Source: Lepiota brunneoincarnata (lineage: Eukaryota; Basidiomycota; Agaricomycetes; Agaricales; Agaricaceae). Taken from it: a stretch of 64,000 bases of DNA. The translations under genes were made by a program, and so were the position numbers. The stretch spans positions 558,001 through 622,000 of the forward strand of contig JAEBUN010000003.1 of NCBI GenBank assembly GCA_023014365.1. The letters run 5' to 3'. Below the pieces are notes generated by a model that ran no database searches, was not told the DNA's origin, and saw only the letters and a list, made by a program, of their open reading frames with translations. Shown here one piece after another: positions 9,899 to 20,452 of the stretch (positions are counted from its first letter, which is position 1; each line of letters begins with the position of its first letter).

Positions 9899-11365
9899 TA
9901 ACAGCCCAGGCCTTAAGAATTTGCCACATGTGGTACCACCACCTACCACCCACTACTGCCACCTTACATTAATATTATAGACTTTATATACTTATAATCA
10001 ATGTTAATACCTGCTAATAAACACTTATTGTTACTCCAATACCATGGTTTAATAGCCTGCCACATATTATTATACATAACTGCCAGGAATACTGTATCCT
10101 ACCCCCACACTACTGTAACATTACTGTGCACTACTGCACACTACCACCACACTACAGCCAGGGTTACAGCATGCTACTGTGACACTACTGCCAGGGTTTC
10201 TGAACTGAAAGGGTAATAGGTGAGGTGTTTGGGGGTTTAGGTATGCAAGCATCACAATATCTGTCTGTTGTTGAGGTGGCTACCCAATTTATGTAGGTAT
10301 AGTAGTGAAAATACAACGAAATTGAGCAATTTAATAAAAACCGCTCAACATGTGGACTTGAGACAACTTTGGATGATAAAGGGGTGTCATATGAGTGACC
10401 CCCAATGGCTGGGATGTCAAGGTGAGGCAAAACAAGGCAGGAAAAGGGAAATAGAGCGAAAGAGAGAAAGAGGGAGAGAAGACTTCAAATATGGGTTATG
10501 TAAGGGGACAGCTGGGTAGCCAGATCCCAATCCTAGTGAGCGTAGCATACCAATCACCCAGTGTATCTAACTGGTGTAACGGGTTGCCACTCATCTATTC
10601 TTACTCCTCTTCTGATGTAGGTTGCCTGATGGGTATTCTTAGATAGAACTTGATCTTGTGCTGTAAATAGTTGTTCTCTGATGTTCCAGGACATTCTGTA
10701 GTATTTATAGCACTGTCTGTAGTATGTAGGCACAGGTTGGGGGGTGAAGCCCCTCACTTGATTATCAACTTGGTTCTGGGCCCCTTATTCCCCTAACAGG
10801 TTAAGCTTTGTGAATTAAATAAGGTGCCTACAAAATACATAGGGTATTTACATTCTGGTGATAGTGAAGCTCATGTATGCTCTAAAAATATTAAAGAAAG
10901 AAGTGGAGATGAAAGAAATATGAGGATGAAGGAATACAAGAATAATGGAAATTGGTAGCTACTGTTCATCTAGAATATCCTACAGTCCTTCAATATTCTC
11001 AGGGCATGCCCAGATTAATTACCAAGGAATAGAGAGGAGATGAATTCAAGTCAGGAGGAGGGGATATTGTCACTCTGAGGGCTTTTGATCTGAGTTTCTG
11101 ACATTTCCTTTTTATGGAAATTGACAAACTTGAGGTTCATTTGACATTTCTCTGAGGTATGTCATGTAGGAATGGTTAGTTTAGTCAATAAATAGCCACT
11201 ATACTACTGTATATTATACCTATATTATTGTACACTACTGCTACATTACTACACATTACTGCCACATTACTGCACATTACTGCCAAATTACTGTGACACT
11301 ACTGTGACACACATGTGCAGTAGTGTGGTAGTGGTGGCAGCAAATTCATCATGCCCCTAACAGCC
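9899..11365. mobile_element. hAT-like non-autonomous DNA element (9907-11357) with 8-bp target duplication
   Basis: The 8-mer taacagcc occurs at 9899-9906 and again at 11358-11365. Taking one copy and joining across restores the RT text GVTNSPATFQ of gypsy-2 without a frame change, so this is a clean insertion of 1451 bp. The termini are weak inverted repeats: the left end reads caggccttaagaatttg and the right end, reverse-complemented, ggggcatgatgaatttg. Both subterminal regions are full of actactg/cattactg motifs, as in hAT elements. No transposase is visible. The interior (about 10.5-11.1 kb) may hold retroelement scraps, including a purine-rich run before a ttgtcactctgag segment. An 8-bp duplication is the hAT hallmark; the superfamily call is an inference. 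Confidence 0.7.
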
Positions 11366-11560
11366 CAGCCACCTTCCAGATGATGATGAACAACATCTTT
11401 CATGAACTTATCATGGAAGGAGTTGTAGTCATCTACCTGGATGACATCCTCATCTTCACCTGGACCTTGGAGCAACACAGGGATGTTGTTAGGCATGTTA
11501 TGGAGATCCTCCAATGGCACAAGCTCTACCTATAGCTAGAAAAGTGTGAGTTCAAACACA

Positions 11561-11955
11561 CTCACTGTTACCCAGGTTAGGGGTTCACTCTTGAGTAGCA
11601 TGGCATTTGAGGCAAGATGTCTATACAGACTTGGTCTTGTCCTACTAGGTGTGACTTAGAGATGACAGAGCACTATAGTCCAGCTGGTTTAGGGGCAAAG
11701 AGGTATAGGAGGCAAGAACTGTATAACACTAAGATAAGGATACAAGGTAATGTACTATATCCTTATATACTTCTAAGTGTGGCTGTACTCCTACTATAAT
11801 AGTCCAGACCAGAGTAACTATAAGTCAGAGATAAGGGACATGAGGCATAAACTAAGAATAGTCCTTCTGATGTACACTACTAATGATTTCAAAGTGACAT
11901 GGGAATGTAAACTAAAAATAACTGTCCTTCTGATAACACTTCTGATAACACTCAC
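11561..11955 (+). repeat. Solo LTR (11566-11950) with 5-bp target duplication
   Basis: The 385-bp insertion starts tgttaccc and ends gataaca, with TGTTA/TAACA terminal inverted repeats, and is flanked by ctcac at 11561-11565 and 11951-11955. Joining across it restores the RT text EKCEFKHTH-IEYLGLII in frame. It contains a tatatac promoter-like box near 11763. These are the marks of an LTR left behind by recombination between two LTRs. The orientation given is arbitrary. Confidence 0.8.
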
Positions 11956-14127
11956 ATTGAGTACCTAGGACTCATTATCTCAGACAACTCCATTGAGATG
12001 GACCTGGTCAAACTTGCAGGAGTCAAGGAGTGGCCAAACCCCAAGGATAAGTTAGGGCTTTAGTCCTTCCTGGGTTTTATGGATTTCTACCATTGCTTTA
12101 TCTAGGACTTCTCCCACATAGCATGACCCCTCTTTGACCTCACCTGAAACAGTACTACATGGCAGTGGAACTCAGAACAGCAGGCAGCATTTGACAGCTT
12201 GAAGGCAGCTATCACTACAGCTCCTGTTTTGACTTCTCTGGATGATAAGGCACCCTTCTGAGTAGAAGCTGATAGTTCAGATTTTGCCACAGGGGTGGTG
12301 CTCTCTCAACTCTTGGGAGATAATGGAAAGTGGCACCCAGTAGCATTTTACTCTAAGGCCTTGTCTCTGGTGGAGCACAACTATGAGATCCATGATAAAG
12401 AGATGCTGGCCATTATATGAGCACTGGAAGAGTGGAGGCACTTCTTCAAAGGAGTGTTAGAAAAGTTTGAAATCTGGACAGACCACAAAAACTTAGAGTA
12501 TTTCATGACTGCTCAGAAGCTAAATTGCCAACAGGCACACTGGTCCCTATACCTCTCCCAGTTTGATTTCTCCCTTCATCATTGCCCTAGCTGCAGCATG
12601 GGAAAGTCTGATGCCTTGTCCTGGAGATCTGATCATGGCTCAGGAATGCATAATAATGCTGACATTACACTTCTCCCAGCATCTCTCTTTGCAGTACAAG
12701 CTGTCAATGGGATTTCCCTCCAAGGGGAAGAGCAGGCCCTTCTCCATGACATCTGCTCCAGAAACTGAGGGTTCAGGTAAGAGGAAATGGTGGCTAGAGC
12801 AGCCCAGGAACTCCAGAAGTCCACAACACACTTGGTGTGCAGTGCTGAATGGTCTGAGCTGGACAGCTTGCTTCTTTTCTGAGATAAGATATATGTCCCA
12901 GATGATGCAGCACTCTGCCAATGCATCATTGCCCTTCACCATAACTCCTGGATCAGGGGACATGCCAGCTGATGGAAAACTCTGGAACTAGTCTCCCAAA
13001 ACTACTGGTAGCCCAACATGTCTCACTACATTGGTTAGTATATTTCTACATATGACCTGTGCCTCCACACAAAACCAATCTGGAAACTCCCTGTCAGAGA
13101 ACTTCACCCTCTCCCTATTCTGGAAGCTTGGTGGGATACCATCAGCATAGACTTTGTAGTAGAACTCCCAGAGTCCAACATTTACAATGCTGTCATAACT
13201 GTGGTTGACTCTGTCTCCAAACATGCTCACTTCATCCCAACCCACACCACTCTTACAGTGGACAGAGCAGCAGCATGGACTTCCACAACAAGTGGTCTTG
13301 GATTGAGGTCCTCAGTTCATTGCATCATTCACTAGGGAACTCTACTGCTTACTTGGAATCAAAAGTGCTTCTTCTACAGCATGGCATCCCCAATCAGATG
13401 GGCAGACAGAATGGGTCAACCAAGAATTGGACCAATACCTCCAGATTTTTGTCAATGAGCAATAGAATGACTAGCATGACCTCCTCCCCCTGGTGGAATT
13501 TCAGCACAACAACCACATTCATGCCTCCACCCAACACTCACCATTTGTCCTAGACACTGGCCGAAACCTGAGGATGGGGTTTGAACCCTGTCAGCAATCA
13601 TCTTGGCTGGAAACAGTCAACAAGTTCAAATCCCAGATGGAATCAGCATTGGAGGAGGCAAGATCAGCACTTGCAAAGTCTAAAGATGATATGGCAAGGT
13701 ACTACAACCAATGGTGAACCTCAACTCTGGAGTTTAAGCCTGGAGACAGGGTTTTCCTAGATGCATCAGACATACAAACCACATGACCATCCAGGAAACT
13801 CTCACATTGCTGGTTAGGACCCTATGCAATTGACAAACAGGTCAGCTCCAACATGTACTGGCTGAAGCTACTGAAATCCATGAGACACCTCCATCCAGTC
13901 TTCAATGTGGTAAAGCTCACACTCACTCCCATGAACCCTATTCCTGGACACCATCCCAAACCACCACCAGCACCCATCATCATTGAGGATGAAGATGAGT
14001 AGGAAGTTGAGAAGCAAGAGGTCTCACCCCCACTTCCACATGCAGGTCTGCAAGCTGCAATCAAGAACAGTTTCAGAGGGCTATTTAGTGTGCATCTTTA
14101 AGTGTGATTTCTTCAGTCATTGACCAA

Positions 14128-14226
14128 ACCAGAGGCAGAGACAGAGAACAGAGTTTCAGAGTTCCAGAGTGCTAGAGACAGAGACAGAGACCAGAGCAGA
14201 GTTCAGAGACCAGAGGTCAGAGACTC
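14128..14226 (+). repeat. Purine-rich cagagacagag simple repeat
   Basis: Irregular repetition of cagaga/cagagt/ccagag units over about 100 bp, just downstream of the gypsy-2 coding remnant. It could be part of the element's 3' non-coding region. No other function is evident. The stretch 14227-14450 after it shows nothing I recognise. Confidence 0.7.
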
Positions 14227-14449
14227 CACACTTTGAATGACAGGGATTGTCCTTTCACTGTTGCACTGTATGGCTAAGATAACTTCAATGGCTGTTTGGT
14301 AACCTCTAAAACTATACTCTCTTGAATTTTGCTGTCAGAACCCACTCCCAGAACACCCCAAAAGATGAAACTGTTTACTATCTATCTCATACTACTTGTA
14401 TTAGCTTAAGCTTATCAAATTTCAGCTAAGCTTAGTGAAAACAAGCCCT

Positions 14450-14722
14450 TTATCCATATTAAAAACCTATGAACATTTCTACCTTTTCACCAGACTCACA
14501 GAAGATCAGGCCCTGATTGACCCATATTGCTATGAAAATTGATAAATTGGAAAACCCTCCAACAACCATCACCACTTGGTACACCCAAGCCAATAAACTC
14601 AACAACAATTTCTGCTGAATCAATGCCCTATATGGCACACCCAGGAACACATTTCTGCAAAGGAACCAATATCAACCCAATTGTGGACAAAATCATCCAA
14701 ACAACATACTATATGCACAATT
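14450..14722 (+). pseudogene. gypsy-3 gag fragment, 5' of the gypsy-4 insertion
   Basis: The plus strand reads as decayed Gag (TTITTWYTQANKLNNNFC near 14565, then a stop) up to the insertion point. The Gag text continues across gypsy-4 at 22553 (QFYQRSNAPRF), which ties the two flanks together as one older element. The target bases caatt at 14718-14722 are the first copy of the duplication. Confidence 0.65.
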
Positions 14723-15381
14723 TGTTAGAGCCGGTGCGGGTCGGAGCCGAAGCGGAGGATTGGGGTGGTATCCTTGGTATAAGGTAACCGGGGGACGGGA
14801 CGACGTCAGTACGTAGACGGCGGGACCGAGGCGGAGTACTTCGGGCGGAGAGTGGACTTGCGGCCTCAGCTTATGTGCTGTGCCCTCCTACTGTCCGAGT
14901 CCGTATTTCAGGAAGTCGGGGCCGAAGCGGAGCGAGGCAGAGAGAGAGGAGGATAGGGAACAGGGGACTGGTCCGCTGCTCGATTCGATTATCAGACTGA
15001 GGAGTACAAGCCAAGTACCTACGGTATATATACTACTGGCCTTACGAACTATGACTCGTACTGACTACGTGCGGAGCGAAGCGGAGACCGATCTAGTTAC
15101 AAACGGATTACGAACGGATTACGAATGGAATGGAAACGGGTACAGGTATGGAGACTAATAACGTATCTTGACTACGGACGGGAAATGGAGACGGGGGTAT
15201 GAGACACCGAGGGTCAGGTGACCACGGCACGTGTGGAGGTGGTCGTGTGATCGGGGCAGTGGGTTGCGGTCGGAGCAGGTCGGGGCCGAGTCGGAGGGCA
15301 GAGGGTTGTTGTGTGGAACACACGTGGAGTCGAGAAGCCGAAGTTTAAATGATCAGACTCTGAGTTGGCATGGATATGACA
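14723..15381 (-). repeat. gypsy-4 3' LTR (left on the plus strand)
   Basis: It starts tgttagagcc and ends tatgaca, and matches the LTR at 21889-22547 over its full 659 bp as far as I can read. It contains a TATATATA box on the minus strand (15025-15032) and, 34 bases downstream, the segment complementary to the primer binding site (14988-14998). This copy lies only about 130 bp upstream of the antisense gene, so it could also influence that gene. Confidence 0.95.
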
Positions 15382-15395
15382 GTGCCCCCCCTTTA
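15382..15395 (-). promoter_or_regulatory. gypsy-4 polypurine tract
   Basis: On the minus strand TAAAGGGGGGGCAC directly precedes the LTR start TGTCATATCC. A G-rich purine run at this place primes second-strand DNA synthesis in LTR retroelements. It confirms the direction of the element. Confidence 0.75.
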
Positions 15396-15456
15396 GGGCC
15401 GAGCCTCGAGGCCCAAGGCGGTCTAGGCCGGGGCCCATCGGAAAGTTCCGGCAGGG

Positions 15457-15464
15457 TATAAAAA
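15457..15464 (+). promoter_or_regulatory. TATA box of the antisense gene
   Basis: TATAAAAA on the plus strand, 56 bp upstream of the ATG at 15513 and 76 bp downstream of the LTR edge. It points toward the antisense gene and away from pol, so that gene seems to have its own promoter within the element's internal region. Confidence 0.6.
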
Positions 15465-15512
15465 CGGTGAACTGGTTCGATTCCAAAAAACACAACTTGA
15501 CCTCTTACTCCC

Positions 15513-16565
15513 ATGAGCAGACAACCCTCCCGACAACCGACCGCCGCGGAGCGCAAGGCGCAATTGTTGAGGGAGAAGGCGGAGCGAGAGGAGCGAGAGC
15601 GGCTGGAAATCGAGAGGCTGGAGGAGGAGGAGCAACGAGAGGAGGAGGAGCGGCAGCGGATGATAGCGCTGCGCCAGCGACAAGCGGAGGAGCGGGCGAG
15701 AGAGCGTATGGCGGAAGATATCAGGCGGCAACAAGATGAGGCTGCCGAGGCAGAGCGTCGGGCGATTCGGGCCCGACTCGTCGCAACGACTACGGGGGCC
15801 TCGTCGAGCCGTCCGTCGGAAGAACCGATGCAGATAGATACGGAGGAGTCGGATTCCGAATACACGGATAGGGATGAGGCGAGAGATGAGGAGGAGGAGG
15901 AGGAGGAGGCCTCCGGGGATTCAGGGGATAAGGGTAAGGGGAAGGCAAAGGCGAGGGCGGCCCCGCGACGGGGCCATGCGAACGTATTCGGGGGCGAGAA
16001 TCCCTGCTGGAGGTGCCAGCGAGACGGGGTCCCATGTGAGGTGGCCGGCGGGTAAGTCATTTTGGAGGATCTCTGGACTACATACTGATAGTTTCTTAGT
16101 AACACCAGGAGTTGCCGTCGGTGCAGCAAAATGAAAAAACGGTGCGGGGGTCAAGAGGAGACGGAGCCGAGCGGGGCCGGTGGTTTGTCGGGCCAGCAAT
16201 TCGAAGGTGAGTAAGGAATCCTGTATTATGATGGATGCCAATTGATGGACCTTGTAGAGTTGAAACGGCTCATCGAAGAAAGGCACCAGGAGACCGTCAA
16301 GAAAATCTACATCCTGGAGGTGCGAATTGAGCGGTCCATCGCTCGGTTGGGGGAAAAGGTCGACAAGATGGGGTCGCTTGCTGGCCGCTACGAGCAACTA
16401 CGGCGTTGGGAGGCTCAGGTGGACGGAAATTGGTCGAGTGGAAATTTTTCGGAGACGGAGGGTTCGGAGGGGAGTGTCGGGCCCGCTTCGGAGGAGGAGG
16501 TGCAGGATTTGATGGAAGAAGTGAATGGGTCGCCCGGGCTCTCTGGAGACGACACCGATAGGTAG
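15513..16565 (+). CDS. Antisense gene in gypsy-4: coiled-coil and Zn2Cys6-like protein, 3 exons
   Basis: Exons 15513-16051, 16109-16206 and 16258-16565 are joined by two introns of 57 and 51 bp with gtaagt...cag and gtgagt...tag ends, giving a 314-residue protein with consistent phase. Residues 10-95 are a dense Arg/Glu coiled coil. An acidic Ser/Glu stretch follows, then a basic patch. The splice junction completes a cysteine array C-x2-C-x6-C-x6-C-x2-C-x6-C (CWRCQRDGVPC, then CRRCSKMKKRC), which matches the spacing of fungal Zn(II)2Cys6 DNA-binding clusters. A second helical, likely coiled segment (LKRLIEERHQETVKKIYIL) and an acidic tail end the protein. It is convergent with pol, whose stop is 69 bp away. 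DNA binding is inferred from the motif, and the role in the element is unknown. I recall similar proteins in mushroom genomes but cannot cite one. Confidence 0.72.
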
Positions 16566-16634
16566 TTGTACGGGGTTGTTTTTTGGGTTTGTTTAATACA
16601 TGGTTGTTTCTTGGTGTGATGTGTGGTCAGTAAC

Positions 16635-19600
16635 TCAAAGTGAGTGAAGAGGACCAGGCTTTGCAGGGTAAGAGGAATGAAAAGCCTCTACGAGATCTAT
16701 AGCATGTTCAAGCTCGGTGGCTGGCAACCACGAGGACTCTTCTTCAGTGTCTTCGTAACCTAACCAGATGACTTTATAGAGGAGCTTGCACGCGCGGCGC
16801 CGATCGATCTTAGAGTCGACGATGCGGGCAATCTCGTATTCTGGTTCACCGTCAATGGAAACCGGCGCGGGCGGCGGATCCGATCGGGCGGGTATGGTGT
16901 TAGGTGTGGCTGGTTCGAGCATGGAAACATGGAAGACTGGGTGTACTCCACGCATGGAGTCGGGAAGTCGGAGGGTGAAGGAGTGGGTACCTGCTTGGGC
17001 GATGATCTCATAGGGTCCAAGGAACTTTTCGGAGAGCTTTTTGGAGGGACGGGTGGTGCGGAAGAACTGGGCTTTAACGAACACCTTTTGCCCAACCTTG
17101 AAGTCCGGGGCCGGGAGTCGGCGGGCGTCGGCGGAGGTCTGGTATCGTTGCTGGGCTAACGCTATTTCCGACTTCAAGGTGGTATGTAGGTCATCGAGAT
17201 CAACTGCAAAATGGCGGGCCCGAGCGGAGGCGAGATCGCGTTCAGGATGAACTGTGATGTTCGGATGGTATCCTTTATTAGCGAAGAACGGGGAGATACC
17301 GGTGGTGGCACTAGGGGCGTTGTTGTAAGCAAACTCAGCTAGTGGTAGTAATTCGGACCAATTGTCCTGTTGGTAGTTACAGTAGACCCGGAGGTATTGT
17401 TCCAGGGTCTGGTTGGTGCGTTCCGTCTGTCCGTCGCCTTCTGGGTGATAGCCCGAAGTGAAGTGTAGTTTCATGTCGAGGGCTTGTCCCAATGAGCGGA
17501 AGAAGTGAGAGACGAATTCGGAGCCGCGGTCGGAGGTAACATGTTCGGGTACGCCGTGCTTGGAGAAGACGTGGAGGACGAATAGGCGGGCGAGGTCGGA
17601 GGAAGTGACGGTATCGTAGGTGGGGATGAATAAGGATTGTTTGGTGAGTCTGTCGACTACCACTAGGATGGCATCGTAGCCGGAGGAGGCGGGGAGTTTC
17701 TCGATGAAGTCCATGGAGATTGAGTTCCAAGGGCGTTCGGGAATGGGGAGTTGTTTAAGGAGACCGTAGGGACGGTGGCGCTGGGGTTTAGACCTCATAC
17801 AGGTGACACAAGACTTACAGAAATCTTTGACGAAGGTGCGGACACTAGGCCAGGTGTATTCGCGCCGGATGAGTTCCAGCGTTTTATTCTGACCGAAGTG
17901 GCCAGCTAGGACATGGTCATGCTTGTACTGGAGGACCCGAAGTCGGAGATTGTCGGTGTCAGGGACGTAGATTCTGTCGTCTAGGAGGAGGAAACCTTTA
18001 TCGTTGACTGACCAACGGCCTTCTGGGCTGGCAAGGTGGGCGGAGGCGGTCGGATCCGCTGGTAGAGCGGCGAGGATATCGCGGTGTAGTTGGTCGAGAT
18101 CCATGACTACAGCAGCGCGAAGGGAAGGGGCGTAAAGAGTGGTGGCGCGGACGGAGGCCGCGAGCTGCTCGTGGGTGAATACGGGTCGGAAATTGTGCGG
18201 GTTGACTGATGCATAGTCGCTATTCCCCCCTTTAGGGTAGACGTCCCATCGTCTAGTTAGGGCGTCAGGCTTGGTGCCGAGGCGGCCGGGTCGGAACCGG
18301 ATGACAAGGTGGAATTGGGACAGGAACTCGGACCAACGAGCTTGGCGGCAAGTAAGGATTTTGGTGGTGCAGAAGTATTCGAGGTTTTTGTGGTCGGTGA
18401 CTACATCAATAGTAAGAGGGGCACCCTCAAGATAGTGCCGCCAGATACGAAAAGCCTCGAATATCGCCAGGAGTTCCTTGTCGTGGGTGTCATAATTAAG
18501 TTCGGCCGTGTTAAAGGTGCGGGAATGGAATGCAACAGGGTGAACCTCACCGTCATCGGTGATGATAGAGAGGATAGCCGCAAGGGCGTAGTCGGAGGCG
18601 TCGGTCTCGACAATGATCTGAGCGTCGGGGGCCCAAGGAGTGAGGACGGGGGCGGATATGAATGCTTCTTTCAAGGAACTGAAGGCTTCGCGGCATTCGT
18701 CGGTGAAATTCCATTTCACGTCTTTGCGGGTGAGGCGAGTGAGCGGAACGACGATGTCGGAGTAACCGTGAATGAAGCGACGGTAAAAATTGGCGAAACC
18801 TAAGAAGGACTGGATGTCCTTGACTTTCTTGGGTTCCGGCCACTCCTGGATGGTCTTGACCTTAGATTGGTCCATTCGGAGACCGTCGGGGGAAAGAATG
18901 TAGCCGAGATATTCCACTGTGTCAGAGTGGAACTGGCATTTGTCGGGGCGGGCGTATAGGCCGTGTTGTCGGAGCCGCTTAAGGACCTCCTTGACTTGGT
19001 CACGATGGATACTGTGATTGTCGGAGTATATCAGAATGTCGTCAAGGTAGATAGTAACGCAGACGTCGAGCATGTCCTTGAATATATCGTTCATGAACCG
19101 CTGGAAGGTGGCGGGGGCGTTGGTGAGGCCGAAAGGCATGACCATCCATTCGAAGGAGCCGTAGCGGGTCCGAAAGGCGGTCTTCCATTCGTCGCCGTCA
19201 GCAACGCAGACCAGATGGTAAGCGTGACGGAGGTCGATTTTGGTATATACGCGAGCTTTGCGAGGGGAGTCTAAGAGGTCGGAGATGAGCGGAAGGGGGT
19301 AGCGATCCTTCTTGGTAATACGGTTGAGACCTCTAAAATCAACACATAAACGGAGGGAGCCGTCCTTTTTCTTGACGAAGAGGACCGGGGCTCCATGAGG
19401 AGAAGTGGAGGGGCGAATGAAGCCAATAGATAAATGTTCGTCAATGAAATCACGTAGAGCTCCAAGCTCTGATTGTGAAAGGGAGTAAATGGTACCGACC
19501 GGAGGCTGACCGCCGTCCTCTAGGTTAATCTGGAGGTCGTAAGGGCGGTGTGGAGCGAGTGTGTCAGCACGCGATTTACTGAAAACATCAGCGAACTCGT

Positions 19601-20452
19601 GGTATTCCTCGGGGATGGACGAGAGGTCAGCCGGGTCATCGGAGACAGAAGAAGACGCGGCCGACGCGGAGGCGGCGGAGAGGTTAATTCGGAATTGTTG
19701 GGAGCCAGGGAGCTTGGCAGCGCGGATAAAGGCAGGAGCGTTTATCAAGGAGATATGCGGTTTCGCAATGGGGACAGGTTGGGACGAGGTCCCGGACAGG
19801 GGTGGTGAACCTAGGTCAGGAGTGTCAGGGGTGGCCGTAAGCGGGGCCGATGCGGGTGCGACGCAGGTAGAGACGGAAGCAGGATTCTCGAGTAGGGATG
19901 GCCGGAAAGTAATACTGCCCAAAGCCCAGTCAATCAACGGATTGTAGCGGGTGAGCCAGTTGTGTCCTAAGACCACAGAACAGGAAGAGTCGAGCCGGGT
20001 GACATAAGTGTCCAAAATGATAGATTCACCGGAGGGGAAAGATACAGGCAGTTGCGCAAGCTCCGTAATGTAGGCATTTGAGGTCCCATCAAATAACCGA
20101 AGTTCAATAGCCGGGATGGACGAGGTTGGAATACTATGAGAACGAACAAAAGATAAGTCCACAAAACAGTGAGTAGAACCACTATCAACAAGAGCTTTGA
20201 AAGGAGAAAGAGAAGAGAAGTCAGAACTAACTACATTGTCCGTTGTAGAAAGCGGGTCCGAAGCGGAGAGTACGGAAGCGGAAACAGAAGATAAAGAAGT
20301 AACTAAAGGAGAAGTTAACGTAATGTGAAAAGAGTTTGGGTCGGAAAGAGCGGACGCATTGAGACGGAAACTCTCTGGAGCACAGCAGAGTTCAATGCGA
20401 TCCTCAGTCTGTGCAGAGGCCTGAGGACCGCCGACTATTTTTCCGAGCTCGG
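16635..20452 (-). CDS. gypsy-4 Pol: protease-RT-RNase H-integrase-chromodomain
   Basis: One unbroken frame that overlaps the end of gag and runs to TGA at 16635-16637. The first non-ATG start candidate is at 20162, but the protease motif ALVDSGSTHC lies just upstream, so the protein is made as a Gag-Pol fusion. In order it has the protease (20170-20210), RT with YLDD (about 19037-19052), RNase H (ETDASDYALA near 18600; TDHKNLEYF near 18380), the integrase zinc finger (HDHVLAGHF, CKSCVTCM, 17800-17930), the integrase core with MDFIEKLP, SDRGSEF and DGQTERTNQ (17420-17715), a GPY/F-like part (KFLGPYEI near 17005) and a C-terminal chromodomain (YEIARIVDSKIDRR through YEDTEEESSWLP, 16715-16850), which in relatives binds modified histones and guides integration. 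All catalytic motifs look intact. Confidence 0.94.
20435..20446 (-). promoter_or_regulatory. gypsy-4 gag-pol minus-1 frameshift site
   Basis: On the minus strand the Gag codons GAA AAA TAG end Gag. Slipping back by one base gives GGA AAA ATA, which enters the pol frame and is open to the end of Pol. The five-A run directly before the stop codon is a good slippery site, though it is not the canonical heptamer. Pol has no ATG of its own before its protease, which supports frameshifted expression. Confidence 0.55.

Larger units (their letters stand above)
9110..14100 (+). pseudogene. gypsy-2 pol remnant (RT, RNase H, integrase)
   Basis: The remnant reads in order as a Cys-rich tail of Gag, a linker (LPPKLTPEVI near 9310), the RT palm (ISELVVQL, then GAKYFTKLDV near 9770), the intact catalytic YLDD (about 11430-11445), RNase H (VEADSSDFATGVVLS near 12265, TDHKNLEYF near 12478) and the integrase core (ISIDFVVELPES near 13140, VDSVSKHAHFIPTH near 13205). 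Many internal stops (TGA and TAG) and several frameshifts break it. The segment after the first integrase aspartate region is partly deleted. It is dead as a gene but still useful for dating and classifying the nest. Confidence 0.87.
9093..14240 (+). mobile_element. Degenerate Ty3/gypsy element 'gypsy-2', 5' end beyond the copia insertion
   Basis: Decayed plus-strand pol sequence runs from a post-knuckle region at about 9110 to an acidic integrase tail near 14100. It contains two later insertions, 9907-11357 and 11566-11950. The rest of the element (gag and 5' LTR) should lie to the left of the copia and gypsy-1 insertions, outside this window. I could not place its 3' LTR. A purine-rich cagagacagag stretch follows the coding part. 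CpG is nearly absent in long runs; for example the 60 bases from 13201 have none. Confidence 0.85.

Noticed and set aside
15470..15490. tRNA T-loop-like ggttcgattcc
   Set aside because: No acceptor stem or anticodon arm can be built around it; it is part of the antisense gene's leader.
15353..16129. 258-codon minus-strand open frame across the antisense gene
   Set aside because: It is the mirror image of the Arg/Glu-rich coding exon; its Ser/Ser/Arg text has no domain, and the plus strand has promoter, splice sites and a Cys motif.
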